Below are positions 34,101-42,415 of a DNA stretch of 61,214 nucleotides, one piece after another. The position numbers and the translations under genes are program-made. This DNA is from Bradyrhizobium elkanii WSM2783 (GTDB lineage: Bacteria > Pseudomonadota > Alphaproteobacteria > Rhizobiales > Xanthobacteraceae). Location: the NCBI RefSeq assembly GCF_000472865.1, contig NZ_AXAP01000049.1, forward strand, positions 1-61,214. Direction: 5' to 3'. The notes under the pieces were generated by a model. That model worked only from the letters and a program-made list of their open reading frames with translations. It was not told the origin of the DNA and did not search any database. The number at the start of each line of letters is the position of its first letter. Positions within the stretch are counted from its first letter, which is position 1.

Positions 34101-36330
34101 CAATCCCGGCGAGGACGCCAAGGTCGTGGTGGCTGCCGTCGATGTCGGCATCCTCAACCTCACCAATTACAAGCCGCCGGCGCCTGATGATTACTATCTC
34201 GGCCAGCGCCGCCTGACGGCCGAAATCCGCGACCTCTACGGGCAGCTCATCGACGGCATGCAGGGCACGCGCGGCCAGATCAGGACCGGCGGCGATTCCG
34301 GCGGCGCCGAATTGCAGGGCTCGCCGCCCACGCAGAAGCCGCTTGCGGTCTATTCCGGCATCGTCACCGTCAGCGCCGATGGCACCGCCGAGATCAGCTT
34401 CGACATTCCGGAATTCGCCGGCACAGCGCGGGTGATGGCGGTGGCATGGAGCGCCACCAAGCTCGGCCGCGCCACCACCGATGTCATTGTGCGCGATCCC
34501 GTGGTGCTGACCGCGACGTTGCCGCGCTTCCTGCTCAACGGCGACCGCGGCACCATGAGCATGGATATCGACAATGTCGAGGGCGCAGCCGGCGACTACA
34601 TCATCAACGTCAAGGCGTCCGGTCCGGTGAAGCTCTCGGGCAATCCTGCCACCACGGTGAGGCTCGCCGCCAAGCAGCGCACCTCGCTGTCGCTGGCACT
34701 CGATGCCGGCGGCGCCGGCGCCGGCAATCTCGATGTCGACATCACAGGCCCGAACGGCCTGACGCTGGCGCGCCACTACGCGCTCGATGTCAAGCCAGCG
34801 ACGCAGGTGCTCGCGCGGCGCTCGGTCCGCACGCTGGCCAAGGGCGACAGCCTGACGCTGACGTCTGATATGTTCACCGACCTCGTGCAGGGCACAGGCG
34901 GCGTGTCGGTGTCGGCGAGCCTGTCGACCGCGCTGGACGCCGCCACCATCCTCAAGGCGCTCGACCGCTATCCGTATGGCTGCTCCGAGCAGATCACGAG
35001 CCGCGCGATGCCGCTGCTCTATGTCAACGATCTCGCCGCCGGGGCGCATCTGGCGATGGACACCGCGGCCGACCAGCGCATCAAGGACGCGATCGAGCGG
35101 CTGCTCGCCCGCCAAGGCCCGAACGGCTCATTCGGTCTGTGGTCGGCTGGCGGTGACGACGTCTGGCTCGATGCTTACGTTACCGACTTCCTGACCCGCG
35201 CCCGCGAGAAGGGGTTTGTGGTGCCGGACGTGCTGTTCAAGAGCGCGCTCGACCGCATCCGCAACGCCGTCGTCAACGCCAACGAGCCGGAGAAGGACGG
35301 TGGCCGCGATCTCGCTTATGGCCTCTACGTGCTCGCCCGCAATGGCGCGGCCCCGATCGGCGACCTGCGCTACCTCGCGGACACCAAGCTGAACAACCTC
35401 GCGACCCCGATCGCCAAATCGCAACTCGCGGCCGCGCTGGCGCTGGTCGGCGACCGGACGAGGGCGGAGCGGGTCTATGCCGCCGCGCTCGAGGCGCTCA
35501 ATCCAAAGCCGGTGCTTGAGTTCGGCCGCACCGATTACGGCTCGGCGCTGCGCGATGCCGCCGCGCTGGTCTCGCTCGCCGGCGAGGGCAACGCAGCGCG
35601 TGCGACCATGATCGGCGCCGTCGCGCGCGTCGAGGCGGCGCGGGGGCTGACGCCTTACACCTCGACCCAGGAAAACGCCTGGCTGGTGCTGGCTGCCCGC
35701 GCGCTCGCCAAGGAAACGCTGAGCCTCGACGTCGACGGACAGCCGGTCAAGACAGCAGTGTTCCGCAGCTACAAGGCCGAGGCGATGGCCGGCAAGCCGA
35801 TCAAGATCACCAACACCGGTGAAGCGCCGGTGCAGGTCGTGGTCTCCGTGTCGGGCTCGCCGGTGACGCCGGAGCCGGCCGCTTCCAACGGCTTCAAGAT
35901 CGAGCGCAACTATTTCACGCTCGACGGCAAGCCGGCCGACGTCAGCAAGGCGAAACAGAACGATCGTTTCGCCGTGGTGCTGAAGATCACTGAAGCCAAG
36001 CCGGAATACGGCCACATCATCGTGTCGGACTATCTGCCGGCCGGCCTCGAGATCGACAACCCGCACCTCGTATCCTCCGGCGACTCCGGCACCCTCGACT
36101 GGATAGAGGACGGCGAGGAGCCCAAGCACACTGAGTTCCGCGATGACCGCTTCACCGCGGCGATCGACCGTGCCAGCGACGCCAAGTCGGTGTTCACGGT
36201 GGCCTATGTCGCGCGCGCGGTCTCGCCGGGCAAATACGTGCTGCCGCAGGCCTATGTCGAGGACATGTACAACCCCTCGCGCTACGGCCGCACCGGCACC
36301 GGCACTGTCGAGGTACGCGCGGCGAAATGA
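31123..36330 (+). CDS. Bacterial alpha-2-macroglobulin
   Basis: 1735 residues from ATG 31123, which has GGGAG eight bases upstream and a signal peptide (IGLVRVAAFCAALALGLA, cleavage near AQA). The frame is open 550 bases further upstream, but that part overlaps the methyltransferase and lacks coding character. Beta-sandwich MG domains follow; DAFVYAERGVYRSNETVYLTAL is the typical A2M segment. The thioester motif CSEQ with Cys1287 (YGCSEQITSRAM) is intact, so it can trap proteases covalently. Unlike E. coli YfhM it lacks a lipobox and may be soluble in the periplasm. The next gene starts within its stop codon (ATGA), reproducing the widespread A2M-PBP1C pairing thought to guard and repair the wall. 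Confidence 0.95.
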   Translation: MIGLVRVAAFCAALALGLATAQAADKAFKRDDLADSAIKLEAQIKSEAGPVAKSTATLKTDADAAFRRADFRSGLQILGQIAATTPEDSNNWLRLARTIFQIRTSTSSEQTFLLERASTAAYIAYQRAGNQAEEADALAVLGRAFSDRKLWRPALDALRMSLDMREVAEVRGQYEKMRDEHGFRLLDYSVDSDGATPRACFQFSEELAKRVDFAPFVALAGNDKPALTTEGKQLCVDGLKHGERYNINLRAGLPSTVKEVLPKSAEFNIYVRDRKPFVRFTGRAYVLPRAGQRGIPVVSVNTPAVTINVFRIGDRNLINTVIDSDFQRTLSSYQLSDLGDQRGMKVWSGELATATTLNQDVVTAFPVDQALGDLQPGVYVMTAAAKGPSSDDDGTLATQWFIVSDLGLSAFSGNDGIHVFVNSLASTEPVAKVEVKLVARNNEILATRKTDETGHVLFEAGLARGEGGLSPALLTVMSEKADYAFLSLKSNAFDLTDRGVAGRAVPSGADAFVYAERGVYRSNETVYLTALLRDGQGNAMTGGPLTLVIERPDGVEFRRAVLPDQGAGGRTMAVALNSAVPTGTWRVRAFTDPKGSSVGETTFMVEDYIPERIEFDLTAKDKVIKAEVPVELKVDGHFLYGAPASGLQLEGDMLVTTAASGRPGYPGYQFGVADEESASNERTPIENLPESDAKGTAVFPVKLEKAPTSTRPQEAQIFVRMAETGGRSVERKIVLPVAPASSLIGIKPLFGDKSVAEGDKAEFDVVFVDPDSKQLARNGLRYELLKIESRYQWYRQGSSWDFEPVKSTSRVADGDVNLAADKPSRLSFAPQPGRYRLDVKSSDADGPLTSVQFDIGWYSDGSADTPDLLETSIDKPEYQSGDTMVVSVNARSAGRLTVNVLGDRLLTTQTVDVKEGTQQVRLTVGKDWGTGAYVMTTLRRPLDTAAQRMPGRAIGLKWFGIDKKARTLAVTLSPPSLVRPGSALNIPVKLDGLNPGEDAKVVVAAVDVGILNLTNYKPPAPDDYYLGQRRLTAEIRDLYGQLIDGMQGTRGQIRTGGDSGGAELQGSPPTQKPLAVYSGIVTVSADGTAEISFDIPEFAGTARVMAVAWSATKLGRATTDVIVRDPVVLTATLPRFLLNGDRGTMSMDIDNVEGAAGDYIINVKASGPVKLSGNPATTVRLAAKQRTSLSLALDAGGAGAGNLDVDITGPNGLTLARHYALDVKPATQVLARRSVRTLAKGDSLTLTSDMFTDLVQGTGGVSVSASLSTALDAATILKALDRYPYGCSEQITSRAMPLLYVNDLAAGAHLAMDTAADQRIKDAIERLLARQGPNGSFGLWSAGGDDVWLDAYVTDFLTRAREKGFVVPDVLFKSALDRIRNAVVNANEPEKDGGRDLAYGLYVLARNGAAPIGDLRYLADTKLNNLATPIAKSQLAAALALVGDRTRAERVYAAALEALNPKPVLEFGRTDYGSALRDAAALVSLAGEGNAARATMIGAVARVEAARGLTPYTSTQENAWLVLAARALAKETLSLDVDGQPVKTAVFRSYKAEAMAGKPIKITNTGEAPVQVVVSVSGSPVTPEPAASNGFKIERNYFTLDGKPADVSKAKQNDRFAVVLKITEAKPEYGHIIVSDYLPAGLEIDNPHLVSSGDSGTLDWIEDGEEPKHTEFRDDRFTAAIDRASDAKSVFTVAYVARAVSPGKYVLPQAYVEDMYNPSRYGRTGTGTVEVRAAK

Positions 36331-38528
36331 GTGGTCGCTTGGACCAGCAACACTCTCCGTCATGCCCGGGCTTGACCCGGGCATCCACGCCTTCGCCCGC
36401 CGCGGAGAAGAACGTGGATGGCCGGGACAAGCCCGGCCATGACGCCGGTGGTGGCAGGCGGCTCGTCACACGCATCGCCGCGCTTGCTGCGGCTGTTCTT
36501 ATTGTCACTGCAACTGCCTTCACCGTCTGGGCCATCTCCCTCGGCCCATTGCCGCTGGCAGACGCGCGAAAGGTCTCCACCACCATCGTCGACCGTAATG
36601 GCAAACTGCTGCGTGCCTACGCGATGGCGGACGGTCGCTGGCGGTTGCCGGTCGATGCGAAGACATCCGTCGATCCGACTTATCTGAAGCTGCTCTTCGG
36701 CTACGAGGATCGCCGCTTTTATTCCCATCGCGGCGTCGATCCGCTGGCGCTGTCGCGCGCCGCGTTGCAACTCGTCACCTCCGGCCACATCGTCTCCGGC
36801 GGCTCGACCATCACGATGCAGCTCGCGCGGCTGATGGAGCCCCGGCGCGAGCGCTCGCTCTACGCAAAACTGCGCCAGATCGTGCGCGCCGTGGAGATTG
36901 AACGGCAACTCGACAAAGACGAGATCCTCAACCTCTATCTCGCGCTGGCGCCGTTCGGCGGCAATCTCGAGGGCGTGCGCGCGGCATCGATCGCCTATTT
37001 CGGCAAGGAGCCGAAGCGGCTGACATTGGCGGAGGCGGCGCTCCTGGTCACGCTGCCGCAATCGCCGGAGCGGCGACGGCTCGATCGCTATCCGGACGCC
37101 GCGCGCGAGGGGCGCGACCGCGTGCTCGATCGCATGGTGGAAGAGGGCGTGCTGCCCGTGGATGATGCGGCGCAGGCCAAGTCGGAAGCCGTGCCGAAAT
37201 ATCGCAAGCCGATGCCGATCCTGGCGCCGCATTCCGCCGACCAGGCGCTCGCGACGATGAAGGATGCGAGCCTCATCCGGCTGACGCTCGACGCCACGCT
37301 GCAGAAGAATCTGGAATCGCTCGCCCGCGATCGGGCCGTCGCGCAAGGGCCGAACATCTCGGTCGCGATCATCGCGGTCGACAATGAAAGCGGCGACATC
37401 CTCGCCCGCGTCGGCTCGCCCGATTATTTCGATGAACGCCGGGCAGGGCAGGTCGACATGACGCGCGCGGTGCGCTCGCCCGGCTCGACGCTGAAGCCGT
37501 TCATCTATGGTCTCGCCTTCGAGGACGGCTTTGTGCACCCCGAGAGCTTGATCGATGACCGCCCGATCCGCTTCGGCTCCTACGCGCCGGAAAATTTCGA
37601 CATGACCTTCCAGGGCACCGTGCCCGTGCGCAAGGCGCTGCAATTGTCGCTCAACGTGCCCGCGATCGCGCTGCTCGACCGCGTCGGCGCGAGCCGGTTG
37701 TCGTCGCGCCTGAAGCAGGCGGGCACCAGCCTGGTGCTGCCGAAGGACGAGGCGCCCGGGCTGGCGATGGGGTTAGGGGGCGTGGGCATCACCCTGCAGG
37801 ATCTGGCGCAGCTCTATGCCGGCTTCCCCCGGCTCGGCACCACCAAGCCGCTTCGCGAAATCATGCTGGCACAGGACGAGCGCGAGCCGATGCGGCTGAT
37901 GGACCAGGTTGCCGCGTGGCAGGTCGGCAATGTCCTGATCGGCACGCCACCGCCGGAAAACGGCGTGCACAACCGGATCGCGTTCAAGACCGGCACCAGC
38001 TATGGCTACCGGGACGCCTGGTCGGTCGGCTTCGATGGTCGTATCACCATCGGCGTCTGGGTCGGCCGTCCCGACGGCGCGCCGGTGCCGGGGCTGATCG
38101 GGCGCAGCGCGGCGGCGCCGATCCTGTTCGACGCCTTTGCGCGGACCGGCAGGATTCCGGCGGCGCTGCCGAGGGCGCCGAAGGGAACGCTGGTCAGCGG
38201 CAACGCCAAGCTGCCGCTCCCGCTGCGCCGGTTCCGTCCCCTGGGGGAACTGGTCCGGGCGGGCAGCGATCAGGCACCGCATATCCAGTTCCCGGTGAAC
38301 GGCTCGCGCATCGATGTTGATCGGGCGGCCTGCGGCGAGGTCACGCCAATGCCGGTCAAGGTCGCCGGCGGTGTCCTGCCGTTAACCATGCTGGTCAACG
38401 GGGTCGCGATTGGCGATCTCGATAGCCGCCGCCAGCGCCTGATCGATCCGCCGGGCCCCGGCTTTGCGCGATTGACCGTGATCGACGCCACCGGGGCCGC
38501 CGATACGGTGGTCATCCGGGTGCAGTGA
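36327..38528 (+). CDS. pbpC: Penicillin-binding protein 1C
   Basis: 733 residues. A cytoplasmic tail (1-46) is followed by one membrane helix (47-70) and glycosyltransferase 51 motifs: GYEDRRFYSHRGVDPLALSRA with Glu127, GGSTITMQLARL and RQIVRAVEIERQL. The transpeptidase has SPGSTLKPFIYGL (SxxK), SLNVPA (SxN) and FKTGTSYGYRDAW (KTG). The C-terminal BiPBP_C domain is typical of PBP1C. It makes and crosslinks glycan strands in the periplasm. ATG 36327 overlaps the A2M stop by four bases. Residues about 10-40 are encoded by a dispersed palindromic repeat, so the cytoplasmic tail is unusual. Confidence 0.95.
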   Translation: MSGRLDQQHSPSCPGLTRASTPSPAAEKNVDGRDKPGHDAGGGRRLVTRIAALAAAVLIVTATAFTVWAISLGPLPLADARKVSTTIVDRNGKLLRAYAMADGRWRLPVDAKTSVDPTYLKLLFGYEDRRFYSHRGVDPLALSRAALQLVTSGHIVSGGSTITMQLARLMEPRRERSLYAKLRQIVRAVEIERQLDKDEILNLYLALAPFGGNLEGVRAASIAYFGKEPKRLTLAEAALLVTLPQSPERRRLDRYPDAAREGRDRVLDRMVEEGVLPVDDAAQAKSEAVPKYRKPMPILAPHSADQALATMKDASLIRLTLDATLQKNLESLARDRAVAQGPNISVAIIAVDNESGDILARVGSPDYFDERRAGQVDMTRAVRSPGSTLKPFIYGLAFEDGFVHPESLIDDRPIRFGSYAPENFDMTFQGTVPVRKALQLSLNVPAIALLDRVGASRLSSRLKQAGTSLVLPKDEAPGLAMGLGGVGITLQDLAQLYAGFPRLGTTKPLREIMLAQDEREPMRLMDQVAAWQVGNVLIGTPPPENGVHNRIAFKTGTSYGYRDAWSVGFDGRITIGVWVGRPDGAPVPGLIGRSAAAPILFDAFARTGRIPAALPRAPKGTLVSGNAKLPLPLRRFRPLGELVRAGSDQAPHIQFPVNGSRIDVDRAACGEVTPMPVKVAGGVLPLTMLVNGVAIGDLDSRRQRLIDPPGPGFARLTVIDATGAADTVVIRVQ
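36358..36444. repeat. Dispersed inverted repeat embedded in the pbpC coding sequence
   Basis: CGTCATGCCCGGGCTTGACC onward to CCACG (36358-36389) is mirrored by CGTGG... to CATGACG (36413-36444): two 32-base arms with a few mismatches and a 23-base loop. This is the CATGCCCGG...CCGGCCATGAC element usually found between genes in Bradyrhizobium-like genomes. Here it is read in frame. Confidence 0.85.
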
Positions 38529-38602
38529 CCCGGAGCCCACACAGGGGACAAAACGGAACCTCTGCGGTTGTTTGGCCTACGGTTTCATCGTATGCGAAGC
38601 CC

Positions 38603-40348
38603 ATGGTTGAGACCGTCAATGTCAGACGTTTCGGAGCAGGGCAACAGCCTGTAAAACCTGCGCATTCCAGCCGCAGGCTGGCGCTCGCATTCGAGTTTGC
38701 GACCGCCAATCATAAGCGCTCGGTCCTGTTCCTGGTGCTGTGCTGCCTGATCCTGTTCCTGCCCGGCTTCTTCGCCATCCCGCCGATCGACCGCGACGAG
38801 GCGCGTTTTGCACAGGCGACCAAGCAGATGGTCGAGAGCGGCGATTTCGTCGACATCCGCTTCCAGGACGACGTCCGCTACAAGAAGCCGGTCGGCATCT
38901 ACTGGTTGCAGGCCGCAGTCGTTGAAACGGCGTCCGCCCTCGGCATGCCGCGGGCGCAGACACGGATCTGGCTCTACCGGGCGCCGTCGCTGATCGGCGC
39001 GATCGGCGCCGTGCTTCTGACCTACTGGACCGCGCTTGCCTTCGTCACCCGGCGCGGGGCGGCGCTGGCGGCCCTGATGATGGCAAGCTGTGTGCTGCTC
39101 GGGGCCGAGGCGCGTCTGGCGAAGACCGATGCAATGCTGCTGCTGTCAGTCACGGCCGCGATGGGGGCGCTGGCACGGGTATATCTGTCCTGGCAGCGCG
39201 GCGAGGATCCCGCGCATCCGCCGTGGGCGCCGCTTGCGATCTTCTGGACTGCGCTGGCCGGCGGCATCCTGCTCAAGGGGCCGCTGATCCTGATGTTCGT
39301 CGGGCTCGCCATCGCGGCCCTGGCGATCCTCGACCGCTCGCTGGAGTGGTTCTCCCGCATGCGCCCGGTCTGGGGCCTGATGTGGTGCCTGGTGCTGGTG
39401 CTGCCGTGGTTCGTCCTGATCTTCTTGCGCGCCGGCGAAACCTTCTTCGCCGACTCCGTCGGCGGCGACATGCTGAGCAAGCTCGGCGCGCAGGAATCCC
39501 ACGGCGCGCCGCCCGGGCTCTATCTCGTCCTGTTCTGGATCACGTTCTGGCCGGGCGCGCCGCTGGCAGGTATGGCGGCACCGGCGGTGTGGCGGGCGCG
39601 CCGCGAGCCCGGCGCGCAGTTTCTGCTGGCCTGGCTGATCCCGTCCTGGATCGTGTTCGAGGTGGTGCTGACGAAATTGCCGCATTACGTGCTGCCGCTC
39701 TATCCCGCCATCGCGATCCTGACCGTCGGTGCGCTGGAACGGCGCGTGCTGTCGCGCTCCGTCTGGCTGATCCGCGGCTCGGCCTGGTGGTTCGCGATTC
39801 CCGCGATCGCCGCCGTGATTGCGGTGGCTGGCGCAATCAAGCTGACCCATCAGCCGGCGTTTCCGGCCTGGCCGCTCCTGGCTGGTGCCATGATCTTCGG
39901 CCTGGCCGCCTGGTGGATGTTCGAGGACAGCCGCGCCGAGCGCTCGTTCCTGAATGCGGTGATCGCGGCGATGCTGCTTGCGATTGCCATCTATGGCCTG
40001 GTGGTGCCGTCGTTGAAGCCGCTGTTTCCGAGCGCCGAGGTCGGGTACCTCCTGCGCTACGCCAATTGTCCAAGTCCGAAGCTGGCCTCAGCCGGCTATC
40101 ACGAGCCGAGCCTGGTCTTTTCGACCGACACCTCGATCGTCCTGACCGACGGTTCGGGCGCTGCGGATTTCCTGGCGCAGGGCGCATGCCGGTTTGCGCT
40201 GGTGGAGGCGCGTTCCGAGCGCAATTTCGTGCAGCGGGCCGAGGCGATCGGTTTGCGCTACAGCGCGGCGATGCGCATCGATGGCTATAACATCTCGCAG
40301 GGCAGGCCGATCTCCATTGGCATCTACCGTTCCGAGGACGTGCAGTAG
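38603..40348 (+). CDS. ArnT-like GT39-family glycosyltransferase
   Basis: 581 residues with about 11-12 membrane segments, after a short basic N-terminus. The first periplasmic loop has the PPIDRDEARFAQATKQMVESGDF signature of the GT39/ArnT/PMT group, where the Asp-Glu pair contacts the polyprenyl-phosphate sugar. YKKPVGIYWLQA and the LPWFVLIF, FWPGAPLAG and TKLPHYVLPLYPAIAIL segments agree with ArnT-like proteins. It transfers a sugar from undecaprenyl phosphate to an outer acceptor such as lipid A. ATG 38603 is the first plausible start after pbpC (gap 74 bases); GTG 38525 overlapping the pbpC stop is an alternative. First gene of a four-gene operon. Confidence 0.88.
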   Translation: MVETVNVRRFGAGQQPVKPAHSSRRLALAFEFATANHKRSVLFLVLCCLILFLPGFFAIPPIDRDEARFAQATKQMVESGDFVDIRFQDDVRYKKPVGIYWLQAAVVETASALGMPRAQTRIWLYRAPSLIGAIGAVLLTYWTALAFVTRRGAALAALMMASCVLLGAEARLAKTDAMLLLSVTAAMGALARVYLSWQRGEDPAHPPWAPLAIFWTALAGGILLKGPLILMFVGLAIAALAILDRSLEWFSRMRPVWGLMWCLVLVLPWFVLIFLRAGETFFADSVGGDMLSKLGAQESHGAPPGLYLVLFWITFWPGAPLAGMAAPAVWRARREPGAQFLLAWLIPSWIVFEVVLTKLPHYVLPLYPAIAILTVGALERRVLSRSVWLIRGSAWWFAIPAIAAVIAVAGAIKLTHQPAFPAWPLLAGAMIFGLAAWWMFEDSRAERSFLNAVIAAMLLAIAIYGLVVPSLKPLFPSAEVGYLLRYANCPSPKLASAGYHEPSLVFSTDTSIVLTDGSGAADFLAQGACRFALVEARSERNFVQRAEAIGLRYSAAMRIDGYNISQGRPISIGIYRSEDVQ

Positions 40349-40351
40349 AAA

Positions 40352-41209
40352 ATGTCGGCGCCGGTCGTTCGCCACGAATCCGCAAGCTATCCAGCGCGCT
40401 TGGCCACGCTGACGGGGCGGTCGCTTGCCCAGCTTGTGCGCGCGCCGTCGCATTCGCGTCGCGCCGAAGCCGGACGGCACGCGGCGCGGCACGGGCTGGC
40501 GCTGATCGCGATCATCGGCGCCGCCATCATTGTGCTGATGCTTGCGTTCGATGTGCCCGAGATCAAGCTGATGCCGCCGCGCGGTACCGCAAGCCTGTGG
40601 TGGGTCCGCATTCTCACCGATTTCGGCAAGGATGCCTATGTGCTTTGGACCGTGGCCGGACTGTTGATCCTGGTTGGGATCATTGCGCCGGCGCTGCACG
40701 GCATTCGGCGATCCCTGTTGCTCGGAATGGGAACGCGGCTGCAGTTCCTGTTCTTCGCGGTGTTGTTCCCGGTCCTGGTCGGCGACCTCCTGAAATGGAT
40801 CGTCGGGCGCGGCCGGCCGTTCGTCGGCGGCGAGCCCAACGCCTTCAACTTCTCGCATTTCGCCGGCAGCGAGGCCTATGCGAGCTTTCCCTCCGGGCAT
40901 GCGACCACTGCCTTTGCGCTGGCCTTTGCGGTCTCCGCACTGTGGCCACGGCTGCGGTTCGTGATGCTGATTTATGCGCTCGTGATCTGCGCCACCCGTC
41001 TGGTATTGCTGGCACATCACCCGAGCGACGTGGTCGGCGGCGCGCTGGTCGGCGTGATCGGCGCCATGGCGGTGCGCTACTGGTTTGCGGCCCGGAGGCT
41101 TGGCTTCGCGATCCAGCGTGACGGCACGATCTACCCCCTTGCCGGCCCGTCACTGGACCGCCTCAAAAGGGTTGCCAAAAGGGTTGCCGGCCGCGCTTCC
41201 GCCCCATAA
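40352..41209 (+). CDS. PAP2-family phosphatase (LpxE/undecaprenyl-PP phosphatase-like)
   Basis: 285 residues, about five or six membrane helices after a 48-residue basic N-terminus. All three PAP2 motifs are present: KWIVGRGRP, FPSGHATTAFA, and RLVLLAHHPSD (R-x5-H-x3-D). These enzymes remove phosphate on the periplasmic side from lipid A, undecaprenyl pyrophosphate or phospholipids. It starts three bases after the upstream glycosyltransferase gene. Near its C-terminus the coding DNA carries AAAAGGGTTGCC twice in tandem (LKRVAKRVAG). Context suggests lipid A 1- or 4'-dephosphorylation, but the substrate is inference. Confidence 0.88.
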   Translation: MSAPVVRHESASYPARLATLTGRSLAQLVRAPSHSRRAEAGRHAARHGLALIAIIGAAIIVLMLAFDVPEIKLMPPRGTASLWWVRILTDFGKDAYVLWTVAGLLILVGIIAPALHGIRRSLLLGMGTRLQFLFFAVLFPVLVGDLLKWIVGRGRPFVGGEPNAFNFSHFAGSEAYASFPSGHATTAFALAFAVSALWPRLRFVMLIYALVICATRLVLLAHHPSDVVGGALVGVIGAMAVRYWFAARRLGFAIQRDGTIYPLAGPSLDRLKRVAKRVAGRASAP

Positions 41210-41291
41210 AAGCGGGCGCCGTCCCGCCCTATCAGGCGGTTCCGGCCGCAAGGCCGTCCAGAGAGCAAAAAATCCAGCCAAGAGTGCCGAA

Positions 41292-42053
41292 TTGCCTTCT
41301 TCCGACCAGACTGCGGTGGCCGTCTCCATCGTTGTGCCCGTGCGCAACGAGGCCGAGAACATCGCGCCGCTGATTGCGGAGATCGCTGCCGCGCTCGGCC
41401 GCCGCTGGGTCTACGAGATCATCTATGTCGATGACGGTTCGACCGATGCGACCGCATCGCGGATCGGCGCGGCCATGAAGGAGCGCTCCAACCTGCGCCA
41501 GCTCCGGCACGTCGTCTCTTCAGGGCAATCGGCGGCGGTGCGCAGCGGCGTCCGTGCCGCGCGGGGCGCGATCGTCGCGACGCTCGATGGCGACGGCCAG
41601 AACGATCCCTCGTTCCTGCCGGACCTGATTGCCGCAGTCGAGAGCGGGGGCGGCCGCATCGGGCTTGCTGCCGGCCAGAGGGTAGGGCGCAAGGATACCG
41701 GCTTCAAGAAATTGCAGTCGCGCATCGCCAATGCCGTGCGCGGCGCGATCCTGCGCGACGGCACCCGCGACACCGGCTGTGGATTGAAGGCATTTCCGCG
41801 CGAGGTGTTCCTGATGATGCCCTATTTCGATGGGCTGCATCGCTTCCTGCCGGCGCTGGTCCGCCGCGAGGGCTTTGAGATCGCCTATGTCGACGTGGTC
41901 GATCGTCCCCGCCATTCCGGCGTCTCGAACTACGGCTTCTTCGACCGGCTCTGGATTGGGATCATGGATCTCGCCGGCGTCTGGTGGCTGATCCGCCGCA
42001 AGAGGCCGACGCCCGTGGTCACGGAAGTGACCGAGGTGACCGAGGAGCAGTGA
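41292..42053 (+). CDS. GT2-family polyprenyl-phosphate sugar synthase
   Basis: 253 residues from TTG 41292; the frame is open far upstream through the PAP2 gene, so the start is uncertain. GT-A fold motifs: VSIVVPVRNEAENI, YVDDGSTDATA, TLDGDGQNDP (DxD metal site), and DTGCGLKAFPREVF. This is the DPM1/ArnC/RgtE-like branch, which charges a polyprenyl phosphate with a sugar from a nucleotide donor on the cytoplasmic face. The C-terminal region looks peripheral or has at most one helix (FDRLWIGIMDLAGVWWLI). The C-terminus ends in a VTEVTEVTEEQ tail. Its stop overlaps the next gene's start (tgATG). Confidence 0.88.
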   Translation: MPSSDQTAVAVSIVVPVRNEAENIAPLIAEIAAALGRRWVYEIIYVDDGSTDATASRIGAAMKERSNLRQLRHVVSSGQSAAVRSGVRAARGAIVATLDGDGQNDPSFLPDLIAAVESGGGRIGLAAGQRVGRKDTGFKKLQSRIANAVRGAILRDGTRDTGCGLKAFPREVFLMMPYFDGLHRFLPALVRREGFEIAYVDVVDRPRHSGVSNYGFFDRLWIGIMDLAGVWWLIRRKRPTPVVTEVTEVTEEQ

Positions 42054-42391
42054 TGCTGATTCAGTACGGTGAGGCGCTCGGCAACTACCTCTACGACGTC
42101 TTCGTCGCCAAGTTCGATTTCTGGCTTGCGTTCGGCCTGGTCGCGCAATTGCTGTTTACCGCGCGTTTCCTGGTGCAGTGGATTTCGAGCGAGCGCGCCG
42201 GACAGAGCGTGGTGCCGATGGCATTCTGGTTCTTCTCGATGGGCGGCGGATTGATGACGCTGATCTATGGCATCGCCAAGCGTGAGCCGGTCATCATTCT
42301 TGGCCAGGGACTGGCCACGATCATCTATGTCAGAAACATCATGCTGATCGTGAAGAGTCGCGGGAAGGGATCGAGGACGCTGGATCGCTGA
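42053..42391 (+). CDS. LAB_N-domain small membrane protein
   Basis: 112 residues with three membrane helices: FDFWLAFGLVAQLLFTARFLVQW, VVPMAFWFFSMGGGLMTLIYG, and PVIILGQGLATIIYVRNIMLI. This is the lipid-A-disaccharide-synthase N-terminal domain (LAB_N) found alone, often beside GT2 genes, where it is thought to help move or retain polyprenyl-linked sugars, like small EMR-type ArnE/F proteins. The start codon overlaps the GT2 stop, so the two are probably a functional pair. Last gene of the operon; a convergent MocR gene ends 24 bases later. Confidence 0.88.
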   Translation: MLIQYGEALGNYLYDVFVAKFDFWLAFGLVAQLLFTARFLVQWISSERAGQSVVPMAFWFFSMGGGLMTLIYGIAKREPVIILGQGLATIIYVRNIMLIVKSRGKGSRTLDR

Positions 42392-42415
42392 GGGAACGCG
42401 GTAACCGCAAGACTC

